Assembly: GCA_020248785.1 (NCBI GenBank)
Contig: JADCGX010000092.1
Span: forward strand, 1-50,062
Source of the DNA: Burkholderiales bacterium
GTDB taxonomy: Bacteria > Pseudomonadota > Gammaproteobacteria > Burkholderiales > Burkholderiaceae_F
Length of the DNA: 50,062 nt
Direction: 5' to 3'
Position 1 is the first letter of the stretch. Every line of letters begins with the position of its first letter. The translations under genes were made by a program, and so were the position numbers. Of this stretch, positions 34,853-43,219 are shown in pieces. The notes beneath the pieces were generated by a model. That model was not told where the DNA came from. It made no database searches and saw nothing but the letters and a program-made list of their open reading frames with translations.

Positions 34853-35632
34853 TCAGTCCTCCAACTCGGCCTTGGCCAGTTCGACATCCAGCCGCTCCAT
34901 CGCATCGTGCGGCTCGCACTCGGCCGCTTCGGCGTACAGCTTCTCCGCCTTGCTGAGCGCCTTCTTGCCTTCGAGCATCACGAGGCCGTTGGCGTATTCG
35001 ATACGCGCGATGGCCGAGTCCGGATTGAGCTTCAGCGCCGTCTCATAGTGCTTGAGCCCGGTCTCCTTCTTCGCACCATAGGTCAGGCCGCCGATCATGC
35101 CGCCCACCTTGTCGATGATCTCGGCGTGATAGCTGCCGAGCGCGATATTCGCGTCGGCGTGCTTGGGCGCCAGCTTCACGGTCGTGTCGAGCGCGGCCTT
35201 GACCTTGGCGCCCACGCCTTGCGCGAGCGCCTTGGCGATGCTGATGCCCTGCGCGTAGCGGCCCAGTGCGTAGGCCTCCCAGTAGAACGCATTGGCGTTC
35301 TTCGGCTCCTTGGCCTGCTGCTCCTGGGCCCGCTCGGCCACCTCCTGGAAGTGCTTGAGCTTGGCGCTGTCGCTTTCCTCGAGATAGTTGGCGTAGATGG
35401 CCTGCGCCTTGTTGGCGACAGTGATGCCGGCGGCGCCGGCCTTGAGTCCAAGCTCATGGGCCTTCTGGAACTCGCCCGCATGAAAGGCGATCCAGGCCTC
35501 CACCGCTGCCTCGTCCTTGGGCATGGGCTCGGCGTCGCCTCTGTGCAGCCGGTCCCAGGCCTTCTTCAGCGTGGCCGCCGTGTAGACGTACTTCTTGTCC
35601 GCATAGGGGAACTTCGCCCAGCTCTTGGCCAT
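34853..35632 (-). CDS. TPR-like cytoplasmic protein
   Basis: The product is 259 aa from ATG 35632 (AGGAGA ribosome site); the frame runs on upstream but that part is low-complexity. The sequence is Lys/Ala-rich and helical, with TPR-like pairs: AYWEAYALGRY-type (here NAFYWEAYALGRYAQGISIAKALAQG), LKHYETALKLNPDSAIARIEYANGLVML, and KAEKLYAEAAECEPHDAMERLDVELA. It has no signal peptide. It lies 42 bases before the response-regulator gene on the same strand, so it may be the first gene of that operon. The function is unknown. Confidence 0.75.
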   Translation of the reverse strand: MAKSWAKFPYADKKYVYTAATLKKAWDRLHRGDAEPMPKDEAAVEAWIAFHAGEFQKAHELGLKAGAAGITVANKAQAIYANYLEESDSAKLKHFQEVAERAQEQQAKEPKNANAFYWEAYALGRYAQGISIAKALAQGVGAKVKAALDTTVKLAPKHADANIALGSYHAEIIDKVGGMIGGLTYGAKKETGLKHYETALKLNPDSAIARIEYANGLVMLEGKKALSKAEKLYAEAAECEPHDAMERLDVELAKAELED

Positions 35633-35756
35633 GATGTCTCCTTCATCTTGATGAAAGTGTACGCATCGCTTTTGCCTTGACCGCGCAGTCCACTCAGTGA
35701 TGAACGCCATGGCCCGACGGATCGGCCGCGCTCGGTCGGCCAGGCAGCGCGAGGAA

Positions 35757-35803
35757 CAAACGGACAGGCAAATAACGGACAGGCACAAACGGACAGGCAA
35801 AGT
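35757..35803. repeat. Three-copy short tandem-like repeat (AACGGACAGGCA)
   Basis: The 12-mer AACGGACAGGCA occurs three times in 47 bases, separated by short A-rich spacers, immediately after the stop of the TetR gene and upstream of the TPR gene at 34853-35632. It could be an operator array or simple slippage. Confidence 0.55.
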
Positions 35804-36468
35804 CAGCGTCCCAGATACTCCGATGCCAGCTTCTCGAACAGCACCCGCGCGTCGCCATCGAGGTACGGCGCGGTCAGCGCCATGACTTGGTAGCAGCCGC
35901 GGGACACGGCCCGGTTGACGAACGCGGGCTCGGCAAAATGGCGCGGGTTTTGCACGTACTGGTAGCTCAACCAGTAGGTCGCCACCACCACCATGTTGGT
36001 CGCCAGCGCGTCAATCTCCGCGCGGCCGGCGCGCAGTTCGCCGTTGCGCGCCATGCCCTCGCACAGCCAGCGCGCCATTTCCACCTTGTCGGCCAGGAGC
36101 TTCTTGAAGCGCAACTCCAGGGTGCGGCTGTTGATCAGCAGATTGGACAGGTCACGGTAGAAAAACCGGTACTTCCAGACAAGCTCGAACAGCACGTGCA
36201 GGAACAGCCACACGTCCTCCACGTTCGGAACACGCCCGCCGGCCGGCGGCACGGCGATCAGCTTGTCGATCTCGCGCTCGAACTGCTGAAAGATGCTCTG
36301 GACGATGTCGTCCTTGTTCTTGAAGTGGTAGTACAGATTGCCCGGCGAGATTTTCATCTCGTCGGCAATGATGGTGGTGTTGACGTTCGGCTCGCCGAAG
36401 TCGTTGAACAGGCGCAGCGACAGTTCGAGGATGCGCTCGCGGGTGCGACGCGGTGCTTTTCGTTCCAT
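35803..36468 (-). CDS. TetR/AcrR-family regulator
   Basis: The product is 221 aa. The N-terminal DNA-binding domain is typical: RTRERILELSLRLFNDFGEPNVNTTIIADEMKISPGNLYYHFKNKDDI (about residues 8-55), with the recognition helix ending LYYHFKNK. The C-terminal ligand domain is aromatic-rich, suggesting a hydrophobic ligand such as a fatty acid or acyl-CoA. It lies next to patatin, phasin and fatty acyl reductase genes and probably regulates them, but no operator palindrome was identified. Confidence 0.88.
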   Translation of the reverse strand: MERKAPRRTRERILELSLRLFNDFGEPNVNTTIIADEMKISPGNLYYHFKNKDDIVQSIFQQFEREIDKLIAVPPAGGRVPNVEDVWLFLHVLFELVWKYRFFYRDLSNLLINSRTLELRFKKLLADKVEMARWLCEGMARNGELRAGRAEIDALATNMVVVATYWLSYQYVQNPRHFAEPAFVNRAVSRGCYQVMALTAPYLDGDARVLFEKLASEYLGR

Positions 36469-36516
36469 GCGGGAGCCGTCCCTCGCGGCGATGTTTCTTG
36501 TTTTCTCGCCGCGATG

Positions 36517-37818
36517 TTACGTGCGCGGCGCCCCTGAGGCTATGACGCGCAGATACCGCTCAAGGTCATCCAGGGTGTGCGCCAGCGCGCGCGTGGCCGT
36601 GGCGCTGTCCAGGTCGAGCCAGGACTCGTGCTTGCGCCGGATGCTTTTGACCAGCGTGAGCGAGGTGTCGCGCAGCACCGCGCTGTCGATCGTGATGCCG
36701 TGCTTGGCCAGCCGCGGGCCAAGCTCGTGCCGCCGCTCCCAAAGCTCCTGCCGGGTCTTCTGGTAGGCGTGCTCGCACAGGCGCCGCCGGCTCGAATACG
36801 AGAACAAATTGGTGAAGAACATGTCGGCGTCCGAGCGATTGGGCTGCAACAGCAGGATGTCGGTTTCGGGAAACGCCATTTTGTAGCGCTCCATGCCGGC
36901 ATCCAGTCGCGAATGGATGATCGAACGGAAGGTCTGCGCCAGCACCACCGGCAGTCCGCCGTCGACGAGCTTGCCCAGGCGTCGTTCGCGCACCGTTGGC
37001 GGATGAGGTGCCCGATGCGTCGGACGCGCGTTCTCGTTGGAGTTGAACGGCACCAGCGGATTCAGGCAGATCAGCAGATCCACCCCGTGCTCCAGCGCAA
37101 TTGACGCATGCAAGGTCTTGCGCAGCGCGCCGTCGACGAAGTAGCGGCCCTCCACGGGCACCGGCGGAAACAGGCCGGGCAGCGCGGCCGAGGCCTGCAC
37201 GGCGAGCGAGATCGGCACGTGTGCCGTGTGGGCGTCGCCAAAGGCCACCGATTCCCCGGTGTCCAGGTCGGTGGCCACCAGGTACAGCTTGCGGCGTAAC
37301 TCGCGAAAGTCGTTGGTGCGGCCCGGCTGGCTGAAAATGCGCGACAGGTAGGTGTCGACTTCCTTGCCGCTGAAAATGCCGGTGGGGATCGCGCGACCCA
37401 GGCGCTCGAGCGAGGCCATCATGCCGCCGGGCCGCGCCACGTAGTTCCAAAGCGCATGCCCCATGAGCGGTGGCAGCGAGATCAGCCGTTGCCAGTACTC
37501 GGCGAAGGCCGGCTTGAGCAGGATCGCCGGGTCGAAGTGATCGGCCGACTTATGGCCCTCGATGAACAGGCGCGACATCTGGTGCGGCGTAAAGCCGTTC
37601 ACCAGGCCGGCCGCGATGAAGCCGCCGGCGCTGACGCCGACATAGACGTCGGCGTCGTTAAAGTCGACGCCACGCAGCGATTCGCTCAGCGCGGCCAACG
37701 CACCGATTTCGTAAATCGCGCCGAGCGGCCCGCCGCCCGCGAGCGCAAGACCGACCCGAGGCCGATTCTGCGCGCTGGCAACGCGACGCGGCCGCCTGGA
37801 TGTGTTGCGAGTGCTCAT
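36517..37818 (-). CDS. Patatin-like phospholipase
   Basis: The product is 433 aa. It has the patatin elements in order: oxyanion loop LALAGGGPLGAIYEIG (about residues 25-40), nucleophile elbow GVSAGGFIAAG (Ser about 62), and the dyad aspartate in YFVDGALRKT (about 230-239). It is an acyl-hydrolase on phospholipids or neutral lipids. The C-terminal 120 residues are helical and basic. It is 48 bases upstream of the TetR gene on the same strand, giving a patatin-tetR transcription unit; it supplies or removes acyl groups in the neighbouring lipid cluster. Confidence 0.88.
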   Translation of the reverse strand: MSTRNTSRRPRRVASAQNRPRVGLALAGGGPLGAIYEIGALAALSESLRGVDFNDADVYVGVSAGGFIAAGLVNGFTPHQMSRLFIEGHKSADHFDPAILLKPAFAEYWQRLISLPPLMGHALWNYVARPGGMMASLERLGRAIPTGIFSGKEVDTYLSRIFSQPGRTNDFRELRRKLYLVATDLDTGESVAFGDAHTAHVPISLAVQASAALPGLFPPVPVEGRYFVDGALRKTLHASIALEHGVDLLICLNPLVPFNSNENARPTHRAPHPPTVRERRLGKLVDGGLPVVLAQTFRSIIHSRLDAGMERYKMAFPETDILLLQPNRSDADMFFTNLFSYSSRRRLCEHAYQKTRQELWERRHELGPRLAKHGITIDSAVLRDTSLTLVKSIRRKHESWLDLDSATATRALAHTLDDLERYLRVIASGAPRT

Positions 37819-37961
37819 CTCGCCTTCACGGCAAACGCGGGGCCCTGCGTGGCGCCCGGCGTTTCATTGCAGGTGCCTGCCGACTTGCGCTGCGCAGCGC
37901 GACATCCCGATGCCGGGCGCCGCGGCAGGCACGCGACCACGGCCGGACAGGACGAGCAGGC

Positions 37962-38447
37962 TCAGGCAGCGGCGCGCGAGGTGGCACGCACGCGCTTGCG
38001 GGCCGGCACGGCCTTCTTCTCCGCACGGCCGCCCGACAGCTTCTGCACGCTGGCTGTCAGCTGCTCGACGCGGCGCGTGAGCTCGGCGATTTCCTTGTTG
38101 GTCGGCACACCCAGGCGCGTCAGGGCGCGCTCAACGCGCTGCTCGAACACGGTCTCGAGCTTGTCCCAGGTGCCGTTGGCCTGCTTCTGCAGCCCGCCGG
38201 CGAGCTTGGTCATCTTGCTGGTCACTTCCGTCACCCGGTCTTCGGTCGCCTGCATGGTGCGCTTCTGAAGGGAGTTACCCTCCTTGATCAGCGCCTTGAA
38301 CACTTTCTCGCCTTCTTGCTGCGCCTTGGAAAAGGCGCCGAGGCCAGCCAGCCAGATCTGCTGCGCGGAGTCCTTCACCGCAGCGGCCAGTTGCGTGTCG
38401 CGGTCGCTGCCGTTCTTGTGAGCGATCTCTTTGAGCTTCTTGACCAT
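37962..38447 (-). CDS. Phasin-family granule-associated protein
   Basis: The product is 161 aa. The central helical region (QIWLAGLGAFSKAQQEGEKVFKALIKEGNSLQ) is the phasin signature of PHA/neutral-lipid granule coat proteins. Heptad-like helices follow (about residues 95-135), then a Lys/Arg/Ala tail (KKAVPARKRVRATSRAAA) like that of the DNA-binding PhaF/PhaI type. It coats intracellular granules and may attach them to the nucleoid. It diverges from the fatty acyl reductase gene with a 264-bp shared promoter interval. Confidence 0.85.
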   Translation of the reverse strand: MVKKLKEIAHKNGSDRDTQLAAAVKDSAQQIWLAGLGAFSKAQQEGEKVFKALIKEGNSLQKRTMQATEDRVTEVTSKMTKLAGGLQKQANGTWDKLETVFEQRVERALTRLGVPTNKEIAELTRRVEQLTASVQKLSGGRAEKKAVPARKRVRATSRAAA

Positions 38448-38711
38448 TTACTTCTCCTGTCCTGTGGTGCGCCCCTCGGGGCGGAGTGCGGCCGCCCGGC
38501 CGCTGTCTCGCTGCATTGCACTTCCTGCGCGGCCCGGCAGCGATGCAGGCCATGGGCAAAGTGTAGGAACAACCCCCCGTGGTGCTCCAGCAAATTGCTA
38601 GAGCCGCGCCTCTACGGGAGAAGGCGCGCGGATAGAATCGCCGCCTCTGTCGGGCGCGCATTCCAGAGCGCAACGATGCCGGCAGCCACAGAATCAGAGC
38701 GAGGAGACAAG
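38448..38711. promoter_or_regulatory. Divergent promoter region between phasin and fatty acyl reductase genes
   Basis: This interval holds an inverted repeat GCCCCTCGGGGC (38470-38481) near the phasin start and a TAGAAT -10-like hexamer at about 38633-38638 on the + strand. A GAGGAG ribosome site (38700-38705) precedes the reductase ATG. No clear TetR palindrome was seen. Confidence 0.4.
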
Positions 38712-40742
38712 ATGGAGTACTTCGTCACCGGAGCCACCGGCTTCATCGGCAAGCGTCTGGTCAAGAAGCTGCTGGCGCGCCGCGGCAGCATCGTGCACTT
38801 TCTGGTGCGCGAGGAAAGCCGCGACAAGATCCCGGCGCTGCTTGAGTACTGGGGCGTCTCGGAAAGCCGCGCGAAGGCGGTGTACGGCGATCTGGGCAAA
38901 CCGATGCTGGGGACCAGCAGGGCGGCGATCAAGGAACTTACCGGGCAGATCGATCACTTCTTCCACCTCGCGGCGGTGTACGACCTGAAGGCCGATGCCG
39001 AGAGTCAGATCGTGGCCAACATTGAGGGCACCCGCAACGCGGTCGCTCTGGCCAACGCCATCAAGGCCGGCATCTTCCAGCACTGCTCGAGCATCGCCGC
39101 CGCCGGGTTGTACGAAGGCGTGTTCCGCGAGGATATGTTCGACGAGGCCGAGAATCTCGATCATCCGTACTTCGCAACCAAGCACGACAGCGAGAAGATC
39201 GTCCGCAAGGAAGTCAAGGGCGCGTGGCGCGTCTACCGCCCGGGCCTGGTCGTCGGTGACTCCAAGACCGGCGAAATGGACAAGATCGACGGCCCGTACT
39301 ACTTCTTCAAACTGATCCAGAAGCTGCGCGGGATGCTGCCGCCGTGGATGCCCTCGATCGGCATCGAGGGCGGGCGCATCAACATCGTGCCGGTCGACTT
39401 CGTGGTCGATGCGATGGATCACATCGCCCACGTGAAGGACCAGGACGGCAAGGCTTTCCATCTCGTCGATCCCACGCCGTACCGGGTCGGTGACGTGCTC
39501 AACACCTTCGCCAAGGCCGCGCATGCGCCGCAGATGTCGCTGCGCGTGAACGCGGCGCTGATGGGCTTCATCCCCGGCAGTGTGAAAAAGGGCCTGTTGT
39601 CGCTGACGCCCGTGCGCCGCATCAAGAACGCGGTCATGAAGGACCTGGGGCTGCCCGACGACATGCTCCAGTTCGTCAACTACCCCACGCGCTTCGATTG
39701 CCGCGAGACCACGGCGCTGCTCAAGGGGACCGGCATCGAGTGCCCGCGCCTGGAGGACTATGCCTACCGGCTGTGGGACTACTGGGAGCGCAACCTCGAC
39801 CCGGATCTGTTCATCGACCGCACGCTCAAGGGCCAGGTGCAGGGCAAGGTGGTGTTGGTCACGGGCGGCTCCTCGGGCATCGGCCTGGCGGCCGCGCACA
39901 AGATCGCCGCCGCGGGCGCGATCACGGTGATCGTCGGTCGCGAGCAGGAAAAGCTCGATGCCGCCAAGGCCGAGATCGAGGCCGCACTGAGAGACGCCAC
40001 GGCCAACAAGAAGAAGGGGGGCGGCAATGGCGGCAAGGTCGTCACGATCTCCGCCGATCTGGCGGAGATCGAAGGCTGCGACAAACTGGTGGCCGAGCTG
40101 GTCGAGCGCTTCGGCGGCGTGGACGTGCTGATCAACAACGCCGGCCGCTCGATCCGCCGGGGCATCGAGTCGAGCTACGACCGCTTCCATGATTTCGAGC
40201 GCACCATGCAGCTCAACTACTTTGGCTGCCTGCGCACCACCATGGGCCTGTTGCCGCACATGGTGGCCAAGCGGCGCGGCCATGTGGTCAACATCAGCTC
40301 GATCGGCGTGCTGACCAACGCGCCGCGCTTCTCCGCCTATGTCGCGAGCAAGGCTGCGCTCGATGCGTGGACCCGCTGCGCGGCGAGCGAGTTCATCGAC
40401 GTGGGTGTGACCTTCACCACCATCAACATGCCGCTGGTGCGCACGCCGATGATCGCGCCCACCAAGATCTACCAGAACGTGCCCACGCTGTCGCCCGAGG
40501 AGGCGGCTGATCTGATCGTGCAGGCCATCGTCTACAAGCCGGTGCGCATCGCCACGCGCCTGGGTGTCTTTGGCCAGGTGCTGCATGCGCTGGCGCCGCG
40601 CGTGGCGCAGATCGTCATGAACACGACCTTCCGCATGTTCCCTGACTCCGACGCGGCCAAGGGCGGCAAGGATGGCGAGAAGCCCAAGGCCAGCGCCGAC
40701 CAGATTGCGTTCGCGAATCTGATGCGGGGAATTCACTTTTAG
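38712..40742 (+). CDS. Bifunctional fatty acyl-CoA/ACP reductase (two SDR domains, Maqu_2507-like)
   Basis: The product is 676 aa, matching the roughly 660 aa of the Marinobacter FAcoAR (Maqu_2507) class that reduces fatty acyl-CoA to fatty alcohol. The N-terminal extended SDR starts YFVTGATGFIGKRLVKKLL, with YFATKHDSEK (Tyr/Lys about 156-160) and the family stretch NIVPVDFVVDAMDHIAH. The C-terminal classical SDR has VTGGSSGIGLAAA (about 385-397), NNAGRSIRRGIE, NISSIGVLTNAPRFSAYVASKAALDAW, and NMPLVRTPMIAPTKIY. It implies fatty alcohol or wax-ester formation, fitting the phasin and patatin beside it. A wax-ester synthase is not in the window. Confidence 0.88.
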   Translation: MEYFVTGATGFIGKRLVKKLLARRGSIVHFLVREESRDKIPALLEYWGVSESRAKAVYGDLGKPMLGTSRAAIKELTGQIDHFFHLAAVYDLKADAESQIVANIEGTRNAVALANAIKAGIFQHCSSIAAAGLYEGVFREDMFDEAENLDHPYFATKHDSEKIVRKEVKGAWRVYRPGLVVGDSKTGEMDKIDGPYYFFKLIQKLRGMLPPWMPSIGIEGGRINIVPVDFVVDAMDHIAHVKDQDGKAFHLVDPTPYRVGDVLNTFAKAAHAPQMSLRVNAALMGFIPGSVKKGLLSLTPVRRIKNAVMKDLGLPDDMLQFVNYPTRFDCRETTALLKGTGIECPRLEDYAYRLWDYWERNLDPDLFIDRTLKGQVQGKVVLVTGGSSGIGLAAAHKIAAAGAITVIVGREQEKLDAAKAEIEAALRDATANKKKGGGNGGKVVTISADLAEIEGCDKLVAELVERFGGVDVLINNAGRSIRRGIESSYDRFHDFERTMQLNYFGCLRTTMGLLPHMVAKRRGHVVNISSIGVLTNAPRFSAYVASKAALDAWTRCAASEFIDVGVTFTTINMPLVRTPMIAPTKIYQNVPTLSPEEAADLIVQAIVYKPVRIATRLGVFGQVLHALAPRVAQIVMNTTFRMFPDSDAAKGGKDGEKPKASADQIAFANLMRGIHF

Positions 40743-40746
40743 GGTT

Positions 40747-40915
40747 CGCTTTGCGTGTACGCGATCCGCTGTGCGGATCGCACGTGCACGCAAAGCGGTT
40801 GATCAGTTGAAGATCGGTGGCGGAGCCACACGATCTTCAAACGGGTCGTCCTCGCGCTGTCGCGCTTGGACGACTCGACGCCGGTCGCAGCGTGCGCTGC
40901 TTGGCGGCGTGCATT
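40747..40915. repeat. Array of consecutive hairpins after the fatty acyl reductase gene
   Basis: Stem 1 (40747-40769 with 40773-40797) has about 22 paired bases. Stem 2 (40806-40842) joins GTTGAAGATCG with its complement around a GTGGC/GCCAC top. Stem 3 (40846-40851 with 40869-40874) and a looser stem 4 (40877-40911) follow. The first may terminate the reductase transcript. The 40743-41238 interval has no credible gene; an antisense frame (40739-41212) translates the hairpins. Confidence 0.6.
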
Positions 40916-41120
40916 GGGCTCGCTGCGCTCGCCCGGTCTGGCCGGGTGCCGCGGTCCTTGCTCGGTCGCTGTCCTACACCGACGACATAGTGTCATTCCC
41001 GCGCAAGCGGCCGTCCAGCGTCTTCGGTGCGCCGACGATTGCCGCGTTGCCCCGGCGCAGGCCACGGCCCAGCTTGTACTTTGAGTTTCTGGCGCCTTGC
41101 GACGGACCAGAAGCTTCGTC

Positions 41121-41142
41121 GTGCTCTCCTTGTTCTCCGTGT
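41121..41142. repeat. CTCCGTG intergenic repeat, copy 1
   Basis: GTGCTCTCCTTGTTCTCCGTGT lies 97 bases before the first ABC gene. Related copies sit before the next two transporter genes. Upstream (40992-41011) is half of an ATTCCCGCGCAAGCGG-type dispersed repeat. Confidence 0.5.
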
Positions 41143-41238
41143 AATCCCTCCTGCATGCCCCGCGGCGCAAGCCCATAGGGCGACAAGCCGACAGACCTTG
41201 TCCGCGTACCATCTCCCCTCCGTCTTCGACTCGCGCTC

Positions 41239-43008
41239 GTGTCTCTCCTGCAACTGATCCGCGGCTTCGTGGGCCGCAACTGGCGCGCCTATGTGCTGGC
41301 GGCGCTGATGCTGCTCGGCGTCGCGCTGCTCACGGTCTGGCTGCCGCGCAAGGTCGGGCAGGTGATCGATGCCCTGGCGGCCGGCACCGTGACGCCGGCC
41401 ACGCTGGTGCACGACATGGCGCTGCTGCTGGCGGCCGGTCTCGTCATCTACCTGCTGCGGGCCGGCTGGCGCCTGCAGCTTTTCGCGGCCGCCTACCGGC
41501 TCGGCTTCGAACTGCGCACGCAGCTCTATGAGCGGCTGACGCTGCAGGGACCGCGCTTTTTCCAGCGCAAGAAGACCGGCGACCTCATGGCGCGCGCCAC
41601 CAACGATGTCGACGCGGTGGAATTGACCGCGGGCGAAGCGTTCCTGGCCGGCTTCGACGGCACGATGACGCTGGTCCTCGTGGTGGCCATGATGGCGCTT
41701 GGCATCGACTGGCGCCTGGCACTGATTGCGCTGCTGCCGTTTCCGCTGATGGCGCTGGCGTTCTGGGTCATCTCGCGCCATGTGCACGACGGCTGGAGGC
41801 GCTCGCTCGATCGCTTTTCCGAGATGAACGAGCATGTCCAGGAAACGGTGAGCGGCGTGCGCACGGTGCGCGCGCTGGGCCTGGAGCCGCGCGCCGGCGC
41901 AGATTTCAGCGCCAAGGCCGGTGCAGCCGCGGCCGCGAACTTCGACGCACAGCGCTGGGAGTCGGCCTACGAGCCGGCCGTGGGCCTGACGCTGACCACC
42001 GCGACCGTGCTCACGCTCGGCGTGGGCGGCTGGCTGGTCCAGCAGCGGCAAATGACGGTGGGCGAGCTGACGGCCTTCACCATGTATCTCGGCCAACTGA
42101 TCTGGCCCGCGTTTGCCGCCGGCTGGGTGATGTCATTGATCGAGCGGGGCAAGGCGGCGTGGGCGCGGCTCGATCCGGTGCTCCGTGAGCCCCCTGCGAT
42201 AGACGACCGTGGCACGCGGACCCGCGTGGTCCCCGGTGCGCTGGTGCTCGAGCGCCTGACCTTTGCCTACGCGGGCGGCGCCAACGCGCTGACCGATGTG
42301 AGCGTCACCTTGCCACCCGGGACCACGCTGGGCGTTGTCGGGCCGACGGGCGCGGGCAAGTCCACGCTGCTGCATCTTTTGCTGCGGCACTATGAGCCGA
42401 CCGCCGGCAGCGTCATGCTCGGCGGCCATGCGATGGATGAGTACAGGCTCGCGGCGCTGCGGACGGCTTTCGCCTGGGTGCCGCAGGAGGCGTTTCTCTT
42501 CTCTGCCTCGATCGCCGAGAACATCGCGCTGTCGCGGCCGGGCGCGACGCGCGCGGACATTGAGCGCGTCGCGCAAGTGGCTGCGATCCACGACGACATC
42601 CTGCGCTTTCCGCTCGGCTACGACACACCGGTGGGCGAGCGCGGGGTCACGCTTTCCGGCGGCCAGCGCCAACGCTTGGCCATTGCACGTGCACTGCTCG
42701 CGCAGGGCGATGCGGCGCATCCCGCCGATGTGCCGATCCTGCTGCTGGACGATGCCTTGTCGGCGGTGGACACGGGCACCGAGACGCAGATCCTGGCGCA
42801 CCTGCGTGGCGTCGTGCAGCGGGCAGGCGCCAGCCGGACCTCGATCATCGTCAGTCACCGGTTGTCGGCGGTGGTCGACGCGCAGCAGATCATCGTGCTG
42901 CAAGACGGCCGCGTCAACGAGCGCGGCTCGCATGAGGAACTGCTGCGACTGAATGGCTGGTATGCGGCGCAGTGGCGCTACCAGCAGCTCGAGGAGAGCC
43001 TGCGATGA
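41239..43008 (+). CDS. ABC exporter half-transporter with degenerate ATPase site (MdlA/SmdA-like)
   Basis: The product is 589 aa with a GTG start. It has six membrane helices (about residues 15-305) and an ATPase domain: Walker A GPTGAGKST (about 370-378), signature LSGGQRQR, Walker B ILLLDDALSAVD, and the His switch SHRLSA. The residue after Walker B Asp is Asp (LDDA) where a catalytic Glu is usual, so this subunit probably carries the impaired site of a heterodimer. The next ABC gene encodes the partner. The substrate is unknown; lipid or drug export would fit the family. Confidence 0.88.
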   Translation: MSLLQLIRGFVGRNWRAYVLAALMLLGVALLTVWLPRKVGQVIDALAAGTVTPATLVHDMALLLAAGLVIYLLRAGWRLQLFAAAYRLGFELRTQLYERLTLQGPRFFQRKKTGDLMARATNDVDAVELTAGEAFLAGFDGTMTLVLVVAMMALGIDWRLALIALLPFPLMALAFWVISRHVHDGWRRSLDRFSEMNEHVQETVSGVRTVRALGLEPRAGADFSAKAGAAAAANFDAQRWESAYEPAVGLTLTTATVLTLGVGGWLVQQRQMTVGELTAFTMYLGQLIWPAFAAGWVMSLIERGKAAWARLDPVLREPPAIDDRGTRTRVVPGALVLERLTFAYAGGANALTDVSVTLPPGTTLGVVGPTGAGKSTLLHLLLRHYEPTAGSVMLGGHAMDEYRLAALRTAFAWVPQEAFLFSASIAENIALSRPGATRADIERVAQVAAIHDDILRFPLGYDTPVGERGVTLSGGQRQRLAIARALLAQGDAAHPADVPILLLDDALSAVDTGTETQILAHLRGVVQRAGASRTSIIVSHRLSAVVDAQQIIVLQDGRVNERGSHEELLRLNGWYAAQWRYQQLEESLR

Positions 43009-43185
43009 AGGCGGTGGCGCGCGTCGGGCTCTGTCGATCTCACTCAAAGCTCAGAGAGCACGGCGTAAGGACTGGAAGCGAGCTCACCTGGAGCACCGAG
43101 CGCGCCGTGCGTGGTCAGCGATCCCTCCCTGTGCTCTTGATGCGCTCGGCGGTCAATGTGTCCCTTGACCGCGTGCGTGCTCGCG

Positions 43186-43200
43186 GTGCTCTCCGTGTGA
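43186..43200. repeat. CTCCGTG intergenic repeat, copy 2
   Basis: GTGCTCTCCGTGTGA lies 20 bases before the second ABC gene, with a partial inverse (AGAGAGCACGGCG, 43053-43065) at the other end of the 211-bp spacer. Confidence 0.5.
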
Positions 43201-43219
43201 CTCATCACAAGCTGACGCC

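Noticed and set aside
40739-41212. 157-codon antisense frame
   Set aside because: It translates the hairpin array and dispersed repeats; the product is Arg/Cys/Ser-rich with no domain.
43009-43219. Possible small genes in the spacer between the ABC genes (for example 42972-43223)
   Set aside because: The frames overlap the flanking genes or the CTCCGTG repeat and show no protein-like features.
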